64,000 bases of DNA from Ceratobasidium sp. AG-K (Eukaryota; Basidiomycota; Agaricomycetes; Cantharellales; Ceratobasidiaceae), in assembly GCA_037039685.1 (NCBI GenBank), contig JAWNGF010000004.1, forward strand, positions 3,906,001 to 3,970,000, given 5' to 3'. This document shows positions 23,679 to 35,472 of the stretch, in pieces. Numbering within the stretch: position 1 is the stretch's first letter; each line of letters begins with the position of its first letter. A program made the translations under genes and the position numbers. The notes under the pieces are model-generated. The model was not told where the DNA came from and did no database searches. It saw nothing but the letters and a program-made list of their open reading frames with translations.

Positions 23679-26600
23679 TTTGAGTGGGTCGGTCGAGTCA
23701 ACTAGAACAGAAAGTGTGGTAAAGACTGGATAGGGCACTAGCCCAAGCACGGGAGTAAGAGAAGAAGAGGTTGGGCGAGATGGGAGCCGAACCAGAGATG
23801 ATATATACCCGCCACTGCCAAGCGCCAAATGTCCAAAATGAACTGACGTAAGCTGATTGATCCATCGCTTCGGCTCGGGCCAAACACATGAGAATCCTCT
23901 TTCGAGGAGAAGAGCTTCTTTACAAAGTTCTTTTCGTAAATTCTAATATTGGTTGTTGCCATGTCGATTATTAGATATATGCAGAGTACGGTCTGCGTAT
24001 CACTCTCTCTGCCTTGTCGTGCTGCGTTGGTGCCTTCGATCAGAGTTTGGACGCCAGGCACACCCGCCTCGGATACGCATTTTGTTCCTACAATGCAAGG
24101 CACGAACATACCATAACTGAAACGCCTCACCTGGGCGTATTTAGCAAGTCATCGGCCTTTTGGTTCGCCGACATGCAAGGGCGCCTCCCTATCAACTACG
24201 ATGACAAACGCCTATATTCAACTCGACCATAGAGGCCAAGGGTCTCGTTACGAGCTCATATAAAACTTGTATATATTGATGGCGTGTATCCTCGGGAACC
24301 AGAACCAATGTCATATAAAGTGCTTGATTCATGAGACTACCCTCCACATGTAAAGTCACTTCCTATTGCACACGTAGTAGTGCGACCGACTAGGCGCGGT
24401 CGCCTCATTTCGAGCTCGTATTACCGCCAGAAGGAGGCTGGTACGTGCAAGAAACAAAGCTGAAGGAAGACTATTTACTGGTGGTAATTGCATTACGTCT
24501 AGCTCTGGAACACGGTCGTCCTAAGCTCGAGGTTCGATCAACTCGGCGACTCATCCGCCGGCGCCGGGGGGATCTCCACGCCTATCACGTGATGACCGAC
24601 GCCCCCGCCTTCCTGTCACACGCCCGAAAGCAAATTGATATATCCCCGCGCGAACGATGTTGCGTGTTGGTCGCAGTGATTCGATATGACTACACGACAC
24701 GAGAAATTCAGTGGCAAGTCCCCTTGGCCTAGGATTCCATACCAATTGGTGCTATTGGCCAGTACTATATCATGGAACTGCCAGATATGTTGGGCATCCA
24801 AGTTGGTGCCAGTAGAGGAACGGCCAGCGCATGTAACCGCAAAGTCTGGTATTAAATTTATGTCGGAGATATAAACTCGTTTCACGATGAACACCTGACT
24901 TACCGGGCTAGCAAATAACAGAGAGGAAAGAGCACAATATCCCCATAGACACCTAGAAGAATGTACTGCTTAGAAGCCTGTAATTGGGGTGGCCGTAGAG
25001 CTTACACCAAGTAATAACAACCCAGTAAGGTCCTAACAGGGGCACTAGGAGCAACAATCCACCCTTGAACCAAGTAATGAGCGGAACAATGGAAAACGCT
25101 TGTACGCTATCAATCAGTAACCCGCCTTGTTAATTGATAAGACGGGTGACGATCCATACTTACTGACCAGGATCTATCTACCAGATGCCGTCGGTACAAA
25201 AACCAATGGCCCGGGTGGCGGTTTGGTCTCCGCTTGGTTTAATTGTATTCAATCACATAACGGTGGTTAGTGGCCCCTGACCGAGGAAGGCGGCTTCAAC
25301 CATCTGCAACGCCGGCTTATAAGCTTTAGCTGTGCCGACGTCCGCTTATTGCGTTGATTTAAGTTCTACGGAGATGTATATATCCATAGCAAACACCATG
25401 AGCTTTGAGCTTGCTTACTTCTAACTCAATATTTGAGCCTCTGTGAACCGCTTGATTCCCCTGCATCAGTTCGAGACTACAGCATCGCTGGCACTGACCA
25501 AATACCCTTAATTTTATCCTCTTATGGGTCGAGAATCGCACCCAAGCTACTAGCCAAGTATAAGCAGGCGGCATACCACATGGCCTCTCGGTTAAATGCA
25601 ATAATTCGACAATAATTCCACTGACCCCAGCCGGTCTAGTTTTTCTTCATCTACGGATTTCTCCTAGTCGAGTGTCACGTTGTTCTCTGCTTGTCCGGGG
25701 ATTATCAGCTGAGACAAATTATAAGGTAAGAAACACCTTTGTTGGTTTCGATTTGCGTCAACCAGTCGACATTTCCCTCAACCTATTTATACAATCCACC
25801 GTACGCGGCACCAACCACTGAACCGTCGTGTGAAATATAATACCGGAATGTCGTACCGAATACAATGTGTCATACGTCGTAAGCGTACGGCGCACAAGCC
25901 GAATAGCTCTGCGTTGACTCGCAGATGCTGTGACGCCCGAATCTACGAAAGAAAAATAGCACAGGACTTACGAACTACAGTGGGGGTCGTTGGGGCTCGC
26001 TCCGTGCCCGCCTCGCCTCCGACAAGAAGCGGACCGACGAAAAGACCAACGAAAAGCCCAAGTCTAAACAAGCTGCGCCGTTATTCATGCGATATATCCC
26101 AACATATTACTCCGAGACACCTCTAGAAAGCGCATTGTTCGAAGCATGTACGTAGACGGTCTAGGCATGCGAGCTATCCGGGTGGCCAATTTTTTTTTCA
26201 TTTGATGCTGAACTCGTTCCATATATATGCAGATCCCGCCTCGTGTCGACGAGCGTCACAGCATTCACCCCGGGCGGCTCATTAGACGCGAGGACACCTT
26301 CGAAAGTTCTCCGGTCGCCGGGGCCAGTTTCACTCCGTGCCGATGTATTCAACTTATACATCATATGCACCATGAACCACAACTTGAGTCATCGAGTAAC
26401 CGCCGACTTGCATACACCCCCACAGCTGCAATTGTCAATAACGTGGGACTATACCTAAAAAGTCCCGCACTAAGTACTTTCGATCTCGTTGTCCCCCCCG
26501 GCACGTTTTGTATTCGGGTCCGCCTTTCCATATCTGTATACACAGCCGATCATTATTTCCCAATCTGTCTTGATGAGCATGAACTCAAGCCAAATGCAGT

Positions 26601-26825
26601 GTTGTTTAGGTGTGATGGGGCGTGTATCGTTTGCTCCCGTCGGCACCCAAACAGCAAGTAAAGACCACAGCTCATTACATCGTTGTATGCTTGACCTAAC
26701 CATGACACAGGACACAATGGCTGCACAAGTCGTTTAAAGGGCCGGTCCGTGCGTGATTTTGGGTGGCTCCCTATTACCACCTCCTTTTGGGTTCGCCGTG
26801 CACGCCCAGCCACAAATGCGCGTCC
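23679..26825. other. 3.1-kb stretch without a recognised gene
   Basis: The first few hundred bases are the 5' flank of the DUF1996 gene. Beyond that I find only short overlapping frames on both strands (for example 25830-26126 + and 26227-26661 +) without motifs or splice chains. No repeat or RNA gene was seen. Confidence 0.4.
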
Positions 26826-27857
26826 ATGGACGCGCCTAGTGACAGTGAAGAAGGGCGGGATCCCGTCTCTAGGTGAGTAAAGTATTGAGGGAATACGCCT
26901 GATGACATTACTTGACGCGACGGGTTTAATTAGACCTTTGTCTCCGAGGGATTTAGACTCTCAGAGCGGGACCGAGCTTCCCCTTTCTCAATATAACCAG
27001 CCGCATTACCCCTCCCCTCTCTACGACGTTCCATCTCCTGTTCGAGCGACTGGTCACCATTTCCCGCCTACCCGACCGTTTCGACGGTACAACTACCTTG
27101 ATGCCGGTGGAGAAGACCTCCCGTCCCGACAATACACCCTGGGGCCTGACAACAACTGGGACTATAACGCAACATTAACAAACGCGTTTCGTACGGCCGC
27201 CCAGCAAGCATCCCAGAACCCACATTTCACGAGTACGTTTGTCCCCAGCGAGAACTGGAACCCACACCAGGTGGCGACAGGGTGGCTCGGCGGCGCAAAT
27301 CGTCACCCCTCTGCCCCGATCTCGCCAGCAACTAGAAGAGAAGAGCAGATTCAGACCCCGGTGCCTTCGAGCTCGAGGGTCACTACGGAAATGTGAGTAA
27401 TGCTCTATGCGAATTGTATGCGCTGCTCGAATGCTTATTCCTAATTGGGCGACGCGAAAGGTTGCCACCCGGCCCCGAAGCCGAGAGCTCAAGCGCAAGT
27501 CCCGGATCTCCACCTTCTCCCACGACTCCGGTCAATCAGTCCCGCTCCAAACGGAAACCTCGTGCGAGTCGGAGTGATTCAACATCGGGAAAATCACCTG
27601 TCCAAGCTAGGTGCGAGGAGTGTGACCTGACGTTTATGCGAGACCACGAGTACCGGCGCCACTTGCGAACTGCCAAGGCGCACCGTGGCGAGCGGCAGTT
27701 TAGCTGCAAGTACTGCGGAAGTGGATTTACGAGGGATGACGCGAGGATACGGCACGAGAGAATGTGTCCGATGAATCCCAACAAGGAGGAAGGAAACAAG
27801 GAGAAGAAGGGCAAAGGCAAAGCAAGGAAGGAGGATAGCGACGATGTGGATGAGTAG
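26826..27857 (+). CDS. C2H2 zinc-finger protein (probable transcription factor)
   Basis: Three exons (26826-26872, 26934-27392, 27461-27857) add up to 300 residues. The start MDAPSDSEEG was chosen because its first exon ends at a good GTGAGT donor and joins in frame to PLSPRDLD. The N-terminal 180 residues are Pro/Ser/Tyr-rich and probably disordered. A Ser/Pro/Lys-rich linker precedes two C2H2-like fingers: CEEC...HLRTAKAH at about 219-242 and CKYCGSGFTRDDARIRHERMC at about 250-270, where Cys replaces the last His. The acidic and basic tail ends KGKARKEDSDDVDE. Paired fingers near the C-terminus are common in basidiomycete transcription factors. Target genes are unknown. Confidence 0.82.
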
Positions 27858-28499
27858 GTGTGTGTTCTGTGATTCGGGCGTATTTTTTCCATTGGTTCGA
27901 GGTTGTATCTGTGTGTGTTCTCGTCTTCGTTCACGATTTCGGAAGGCTGTCTAGACCTTTTGTTCCCAGCTCTGTTCCTAACTGTTTCCTGGCTATTTTT
28001 TCTCACGACTCGGCTCATTTCATGCTCATCCACTTGGGAGCTCCCCGTGTTGTGGAGGGCGTCTCTCGAAGCTCGAGGGTGCTATGAGGTGCCCACGAGC
28101 CTCTGGAGCCGCCAGCCAAACATGGAGTGCTTCCGAGTTTCCTGCACGCATAGTTTTATATGTTTCACTATTGTATTCAAGGCTTCGTTCTATTTCCCCA
28201 GGCATTGTTTCTATACCACCCCCTCGATACCTCTCAAATCCATACACGATGCTCTTGATTTGTGGTATTTATACGTTACGTGATCGTAATCTCATTGTCT
28301 CGCTCGATGTCCCTTGATCAATGTCAGTCGATAATTTACCGCAAAAGGACATCAGGTTCCGATCTGGCGGTCCGACAATCGGCAGTTTCACACATGGTAA
28401 ATATACAGAGACAATAATCATTATTTTGTGCAAAACTACAAACTACCAGTCTGCAATCACTACTTTGTTTCGCAGTCATTGTTTTAATATTCCGGAGAT
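27858..28499. other. Intergenic, convergent 3' ends
   Basis: Spacer between the zinc-finger gene and the minus-strand His-rich gene. No gene recognised. Confidence 0.45.
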
Positions 28500-29054
28500 T
28501 TAAATCTCGACCATGGCCTGTGGGCCAGATTCTTCAATTATTTCAGGTTGCTCCATCGGCGCGCCACGGCGCATGTGCATATGCCCTCCATGACCGTGCC
28601 CGTGCCCAAAATGTCCTCCTCGGTGCATATGATGACTGAATCCGCCACGTCCGTGATGACCAAATCCACCTCGTCCATGATGATGCATCCCTCCAAATCC
28701 AAACCCGCCTCGATGACCGTGTATATGCATGTGCGGTCCGTGCATGTGCGGCGGATGGGGAGGGTGGGTAGACTCGTCATGCTCTGGCGGACCCATCGGC
28801 AGCGGGGGTGGAAGATGGTATGGATGGAACTGGTGAAAGTAGGTATGAGGACCAACGTGAGGGGGAAAAGGAGGAGGATGCTCGCCTGGATGACAATGAT
28901 GACGTCCAAACCCGCGGAAAAACGGGGGACGGGGGCGTCCGGCAAACGCGCGATACTCTGCGGCGTGAACGTGCTCGTGGGGTGGGTGGGGATTGGGCGT
29001 GTGGCGGCAGGTATGATCGTCGCCGACGGCTTGACCAGGTTCAATAAGCTGCAT
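28500..29054 (-). CDS. Histidine/proline/glycine-rich protein
   Basis: This is a single-exon frame of 184 residues starting MQLIEPGQAVG. An upstream in-frame ATG at 29108 exists, but a TATA box (TATATAA, 29121-29127 on the minus strand) would place transcription start near 29095, downstream of that ATG. I therefore prefer 29054. His makes up a large share of the product, in runs such as HPPHEHVH, HPPHPPHMHGPHMHIHGH and FGHGHGHGGHMHM, mixed with Gly-Phe and Arg-Gly. The last about 20 residues are acidic. Such composition suggests binding of Zn, Cu or Ni, or phase-separating low-complexity behaviour. I see no signal peptide in the chosen start and no named family. Confidence 0.68.
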   Translation of the reverse strand: MQLIEPGQAVGDDHTCRHTPNPHPPHEHVHAAEYRAFAGRPRPPFFRGFGRHHCHPGEHPPPFPPHVGPHTYFHQFHPYHLPPPLPMGPPEHDESTHPPHPPHMHGPHMHIHGHRGGFGFGGMHHHGRGGFGHHGRGGFSHHMHRGGHFGHGHGHGGHMHMRRGAPMEQPEIIEESGPQAMVEI

Positions 29055-29120
29055 ACTGGGTTGAACAGATAGTGAGACAGACAGTGAGATGGTTGTTGAG
29101 AAATGCACCGCAGAGGCGTG

Positions 29121-29127
29121 TTATATA
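29121..29127 (-). promoter_or_regulatory. TATA box of the His-rich gene
   Basis: TATATAA on the minus strand, 67 nt upstream of the preferred ATG at 29054. Confidence 0.55.
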
Positions 29128-30982
29128 CCCGGGGGCTGCTGCGCAACGACTCAATTGGAGCTGTCCGGTAAAGCGCCCCACCATTGTTCCGATTGGTTAC
29201 GAATTGGTCATCGAGGTTCGGCGTTGTGGCTTGGTCCAATCGGAAGGCGCTTATATAAGTTGGAAGAGCATATGCCGGAGCCTGGGGCTATGCGCACCCA
29301 ATCGGAAGCTGTGCTCGGTAGATGACGCACTAGCCCCCGTGGCGCTGCGGCAATCTAGACTATTCGCTGTGCTCCAGCAATGCACACAAGGCATGTTTTT
29401 GGGACAATCCGTCATAAGAAGAGCGCGAGGACAGTTGACTTGTCTAGATCTGCTTTCGCGCGCAGAGTCATCTTCGAGATGGCCAAAGGGGTTCGGACAG
29501 CTGAAAGTCGGCGGTATTTCTCTTTGCGAGCTGTGCGGCTGGCGCGCATAGCACATTGGCCAGGCACGAATCTCTGGTTCATTTCGGTCATTTTGAGTGT
29601 ACCTTGTTTGGTGGCTGCGGCATGGCGAAGTACTCGAGTGGCTGAAATTGTCGGCGAGCGGCTATATGGTTCAGCATACAGCCTAGCCCTGAGATAGAAT
29701 GGCTCTCGGGTGTTGTTCTGAATTGGTGGAGAGATTTTAGGGACCACAGCAATTTCAAACACGTAAGCTTCGTTGGGTCATGAGCAAATACCGCCAGCTG
29801 AGTTCACATCTGGATGGTTTTGGTTCTGCAGTTGAAGGTCAGGATTTCGAAGTGGCTAAGATGGGGTGGCGGACTTTCTACAGACATTAGGGGGATCGTA
29901 GAATTCAAAATGCCTAGTCTAGACCTGGTTTCCCACGCCGCACCATCTCAATTTGTGTGTAATCCCAGAGGGTTGAAACTGGTACCTAATATCGCGGCTC
30001 GAGAAGTCGATAAGGTTCATATGGTACATTCAATTACCGGGCAAGTCCGACCAACATGAGGGCGATATCAATCATGACCGACGAGCCCTGCAACATCATG
30101 GATGCCCCTCGATTAACCCAAACTCGACCGACATTTATCCTGACAACATGTAACTTGTCCCGCTGATTTCGTATTCTCCCAAGATTCGCGAGTGACAGTC
30201 ATTGCAACGACAGTTTGAGAGATCGAGGTGACAGTGATTACGACGAGTACCTATTTAGACTCGACGTCGCCACACCTGCCCCTTTGAGCCTCGAAAACGT
30301 GTCCATTCTGGCCTCGGGCACACGTTGATTGCGATCTCCGTTGTGCACGCGAGCGATGAGCAGATGTGCAAACCGATACCACGGCTTGGCGCCACACCGG
30401 ATCGATACCGAGTTTTGGCCAGTGGATCATGAGCGCTAAACTCGCTGCACTCGTGTATCCAGGTGCCATAGAGTCCAGAGTTGTGATAAATCATGCGGGT
30501 GCAGGATTCGATTCTGATAAGCGGAATGCGTGGTGCGATTGAATGGATCGGAAAGGAGGCGGGCTGTTTGTTTGTGTTTCAGCAATTGAACCAACATGTC
30601 AGATTTATTCTACAAGCGTCACATGTTGCTGAGTCAAGGACTGCCGCTCCTCGTCGAGCTCGTCATTGGTGTCGTAGAAAGCACGTGGAGCAACAAGGGA
30701 GTGCATATTGACGTCGAGGTATAATGAATTCGTGCAAAGGAAATGCATTATTATTGAGGGGTAGTCCGGACACCGGAGATGATTTGAAATTACGCAAACG
30801 GCTAATCAATTGTCAAACGCCACTAGGCTATCATCTCTTCCACCGGTGACAGTCTGCTATGCGGACGGACCGCGTTGGCTACCATCTGCAGTAATCGAGG
30901 TAAGCGGCGCACGAACGACGAGCGTAGGTACTGACTGGCGCAGCTTGCGTCCCAACGCTGTCCAGTCTTTCCATTTTTCACC
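29128..30982. other. 1.9-kb intergenic stretch, divergent promoters
   Basis: The region lies between the minus-strand His-rich gene and the plus-strand hydrolase gene, so it should hold both promoters. Frames inside are short and without motifs. No gene recognised. Confidence 0.45.
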
Positions 30983-33900
30983 ATGTTGGACGCAACTCAA
31001 CCGCGCCGACGCAAGGACGAGACGGTGTCTGAACCACCCTCGCCGCAACAGGCGTATTTCGACAAGTACCCCAAACGCACCGAGCCGCGAGAGGACAAGC
31101 ATGTGACGATCGAGTTCCCGACGATTCCCGAGCGCAAACCGAGTTCGTCGCGGCACGGACTGCGCGACTGGCGGGTGGTCCAAGCGCACTTGGAGCCACG
31201 GGCAGCCCCCCGTCCACGGCGCAAAGAAAACGGCAAGATTCGGGATCCGGACGACATGGTGATTGTGTCGCACGCAGATGACCGGCCACGTCGACCGCAC
31301 ACGTCGCATGTTCCGCCCAGTCCGTCGATGTCTGGCTTTCGTTCGTCGTTGATTTCGTCAGCGGGTGAGTTTTTTAGGCTTGTTCGGGACGTTGGTTAAT
31401 CGTCCTAGGTACGTCTGAGCCTGGGGCGCTCACTCCCCCCCGTACACCTACGTCCCCCCACGAACCAGTGGTCATTGCGTCCAGCTCGGTCGAAGCGATG
31501 GACGCGCTGATCGACAGCATGGGCGCCGGCGCATCGCTCGACAGCATGTCGTTTCTCTCCCCCTCAACCTACAAACGCAACTCGCGATTTGGCTACCCGC
31601 TTTATCAGCCACCGTTGCCCACTCCCCCCGACGGCGTCAAACTCGGGGTCGACGGCGAATGGAAGTCACGCCTGCCCCGGCCCAGTCCCAAACGCGAGCG
31701 GTGGCGCTACGACGAAGACCCCACCCGCGACTCGAGTTCCAGCTTTGGCAGTACCCCCAGTCGCACCGGTACCCCTTCCACCGCTGCCTCCAGTCGCACC
31801 GGCACACCCGCCCCCGCATCCAGAGGGAGCACACCCGCCCCTTCCTCTAGTTCAGCCCCCGGTTCGAGCGCATCGACGCCAACACCTGGCACGCAGCCCA
31901 CATGGCTCCAAGACGACCCATTCATTGTCAAAAAACCCGTGCGGATCAAGAGCGACGAGGAAATCGAGGCCGACGAGCGCGCAGATGTCACCAGTCCGCT
32001 CGTTCCCCCGCGTGCCCGACAGCGCAGCGGTGCGAGCGTCCGCACCGCCAAGAGTCTGCGCAGTGTCTCTGGCCGCACGATATCCACCAGCTCGACAAGT
32101 TCGGTCCACAAGGCCCGGGGCATCCCGCGCAGTCCGGCCGTGTGGGATTTGGCAGAGACCGAGTCGATCAAGGAGCGTGCGGTCGTGCCGAGCATCGACG
32201 ATATCATTCGGATGCACGCCCCGGCCGTCGAAGCTGCCACCAAGGCCGCGTCCAAACGGGGGTCGAGCACAACCGGCACTAGTTCGACAACCACCAGTTC
32301 GTGCGGCGAATCTTCAGGCACACCCAAAATCACCCCTTCTGGCCACTCGCGTGCCGTCTCGCTCGAACTCGACCTCGCGCGCTCTTCAGTCGACTCGATC
32401 GCCGACGAAGCCCAGCGTGCGCTCCAAGTCGTCCAGCCCCCGGTTAGCTCCATCTCGCCTCGACGCCCGAGTACGTCGGGCTCGTATATCCCCCGCCTCC
32501 ACCACGCCCGGTCGTTCCCCAAGTCGGTCCACTCGCGCGACAACAAGTCGGTGTATTCAGACGGCCACTACCCCCGCGACGTCTACTCGGACACCAAATC
32601 CAGCTATTCGCACGACGCCAAGTCGCTCTACTCGCGCGACGTCTACGACACCCAATCCCTCTCTCCCCACTTTCGCCCCTTTTCAGACGGGGCTTCGATT
32701 TGTTCTGGGAACTCGGGCAACACGGTCCTACCCCGAGCCGACCCCCGGGCCGACAACTCGATCGAAATGGCCCAGTACCTCCGCTCACCCCGTCTCACCC
32801 GGCTCCTCACACTCCGTCGGCCCGCACACGCAGGCTTGACCGTCTCGCTCGCCGACGTCGGGTCCCTCACCGGCCGTCCGGTCATCATCTACCTCGGACT
32901 GGGGTGCGTACGCTACCTCGTAGCCCTCTACGACGAAATGGCCGAAGCGTTGAACCTGAGGCTGATTTGCGTCGATCGGTGGGGACTCGGTCGGACGAGC
33001 GATGTCCCGACCGACAAGCGCGGGTTACTCGAGTGGGCGGGTGTGGTGGAAGAAGTTGCGGATACGCTAGGTCTCGCGAGGTACAGCGTGCTTGCGCATT
33101 CGGCGGGTGCGCCGTACGCTTTGGCCGGTGCGTTGAAAGCGGGCGAGAGGGTGTTTGGGAGTGTGCATTTGTTGGCGCCGTGGGTGAGCATGGCCGTCGA
33201 CGGAGGTGAGTTTGTGTTTGCTGCCGTGAACACCAGCTGACGGTTCGTAGGCTACAAATGGCTCAAGTATGTTCCCAACGGGTTGATCAAGACTGCCCAG
33301 GCAGCCGAGTGGAGACTGCAGGGATGGATGATTGGCAAGCCCCCGACGATCCAGTACGAGGGTATTGGGTTTGATGCGAGTGCTCCGACGGGGGCGGAAC
33401 CCCGGCCGTCGTTTAGTTCGTTTAGCGAGTATGACGAGTTGGATGATTTCCAGGGTCGGTTTTCGGGTGGGACCGAGGAGGAGAGGCGGGAAAAGGAGGA
33501 AAAGGGAAAGGGGCGGGAGAGGGAGGACAAGGGCAAGGGAAAAGAGACGAGAGAGGGCAAGGGAAAGGAAAGGGAGGACAAGACAAAAGGCAAGAAGAAG
33601 GAGGTCTCGGAACTGGGCGAGCGGCCGCGCAAAGGCAGCAAGTCGATTTTCGGTGGACTCTTCAACAATTCGTTGCCAAGGAATTCGCCCAAGCGCGGCT
33701 TGTCGACGCCCCCCAGTGCGTTTGTCAAGCCTGGGGATGGGGCGGACGATGCGTTGGAAGTCGCAGACGACGCCGAGCCGGTTACACCCACCGCCGACTC
33801 GCCCACGACGCCTGTTCCCACACCGGCCGTATCCGTACCGGCTACGCCAACCCCCCACGCGCGCCAACCCAAACTCAAAGGCCTCCGGTCCATGTCCTCG

Positions 33901-34455
33901 CTCAAGTCGCAAGCCAAGTCCGAGCCCGCCAAACGCGCCAATGTAGGACTCGGACTCGGTCTCGACGACGAGGACCACAAGGCCCGCACGCACGCCTGGG
34001 CATCGGACTTTGGTGATGATCCGATGGGGTCTCGACCTGCTCAACGTCGTTCACTCTCGCTCAATACCCGGCCCCTTCCTACCTCGCCCGCCCCGCCTTC
34101 TCCGCGCAGCCCGAACCCACCCAAGACCGTCACGCTCGCCTCGGCGCTCCTCCAAGCCTCGCACGCCGAATCGCTCAAGGGCGGAACAGCCGACCTGCTC
34201 TCGATCCTCGAACGCGACTCGAAACCCTGGGGATTCTCGTACGCCGACGTGCGCCAACCTGTACGCGTCTGGTACGGCGACCGGGACGACAAGATTGGAG
34301 TAGGAAGCGTACGGTGGATGGAGCGCGTGATGAAGTCGTGCGAGGTCAAGATTGTCAAGGGTGCTGGGCACAGCTTGATGACGCACGCCGAGGTCGTTGT
34401 CGAGGTGCTCGAGAGTATCGCGCGCGAGTGGGACGAGCGGTCCCAACAAACATAA
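30983..34455 (+). CDS. Alpha/beta-hydrolase fold protein with long disordered regions
   Basis: Three exons (30983-31364, 31409-33205, 33251-34455) add up in frame to 1127 residues. The first about 590 residues are Ser/Thr/Pro/Arg-rich and low in complexity. The hydrolase fold starts near 600 (RPAHAGLTVSLADVGS, VIIYLGLGCVRYL). The nucleophile elbow is AHSAGAP with Ser at about 691, so Ala replaces the usual first Gly of GxSxG. The likely acid is in YGDRDDKIG (about 1069) and the His in GAGHSLM (about 1100). Between nucleophile and acid sits a segment of about 380 residues, including a Lys/Glu-rich block (about 795-850), where most family members have 100-150. The substrate is unknown. Length and layout suggest a scaffold-like or regulated hydrolase. 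Codons are GC-rich compared with neighbours. Confidence 0.82.
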
Positions 34456-35060
34456 TTAATCCATGGCTTTTTTTATTATTACGCCCTGCTATCTTATTTC
34501 TCACTGGCTTTTCTTGCTGCCGTCTTTTTTTTTTTTTTTTTTTTTTTTTTGGTCTGGTCTGTCGTTACGCGTGTTCGTTCGTTATTCACCCCTATTCGAT
34601 TCTGCTGTGCCATAGTATATTTGTATCAATTTTTTTTTGGTTTCTCTGTTTTTCTCTGTCGCTACTTGTCTAGTTTCAATCGTATAGTGAGGCCTTGTTG
34701 GCTTGATAGAGCGCTTTATGTGTGGGTCTGAAGGAGCTGAACGTGTTGGACTCGTCATGGATTTCACAAACGCAGACCGGTTTAAGTTAGACTCGTTTAG
34801 CACTGGGTCAGGCTCGGCTAATCAGTTGGTGCCGGGCTCCACCCTGGTCGTAGAACAAATCCGTGGAGGATGGACGTATTGACCAGGGCCTGGGACGTGT
34901 AGCTTATAGTGGCGAAAGGCAAATGAACAACTCTGGCAAATCACACAATACTCCAAGTATGTCTGGAACCATATGTCTTACGTAGTTGATAGGTTGAAAG
35001 ACATAAACTTCGGAATGAAACAAAAAAAAGTCTGAAATCACAACGATAAATTTTCAAAGC
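34456..35060. other. 3' flank with a 26-nt poly-T run
   Basis: A run of 26 T lies at 34525-34550, 70 nt after the hydrolase stop, followed by further T-rich DNA. No gene seen. Confidence 0.5.
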
Positions 35061-35212
35061 TCAATAGAACCGGTCACTTGTGAGGAAGCCGGCTCCATAG
35101 TTACACTGGATCTGCTCGTCAACGACGGCTAGCTGGTTCTCATGACGCGTCCCCCGGCTTTCACGGAAAGAGCCATGTAGTTCTCCCTGTCGAGAGGTCG
35201 TCCGTGGATATA
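35061..35212 (-). other. Orphan terminal-exon-like open segment
   Basis: On the minus strand an acceptor-like CCTTCAG (about 35213-35219) is followed by an open frame with natural composition (ENQLAVVDEQIQCNYGAGFL) that ends in a TGA at 35061-35063. It looks like the last exon of a protein. The upstream 250 nt, up to the DUF6535 stop, hold no obvious partner exon. It may be a relic of a truncated gene. Family not recognised. Confidence 0.3.
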
Positions 35213-35472
35213 CTGAAGGATGAATACGAGGAATCAAGGTAACATAAAAGAGCCTATATTGGTGTTGTCTGCTTTACAGAGAGAATAGAAAACACGGTAA
35301 ATCACTGGCGAATGCTACAAATAGGCATCGCACGAATCGGTTACGGTGATATCCAAATACCGCAGTCGCCAAGTCAAATATGGAACCTGGGTGGGCCAAT
35401 ATTATGTCAGTCGAAATTGAGCGCATATACTCGGCAAATAAAATGCAAAGATAGTATAAACCACTCACAATT

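Noticed and set aside
28538..29239. 233-residue minus-strand frame and 174-residue plus-strand frame over the His-rich gene
   Set aside because: Composition of alternative phases of a repetitive gene. The His-rich frame fits the TATA box and is self-consistent.
31589..34358. Long frames on both strands overlapping the hydrolase gene
   Set aside because: They are shadows of a GC-rich, low-complexity gene. Only the frame with three in-phase exons carries the hydrolase motifs.
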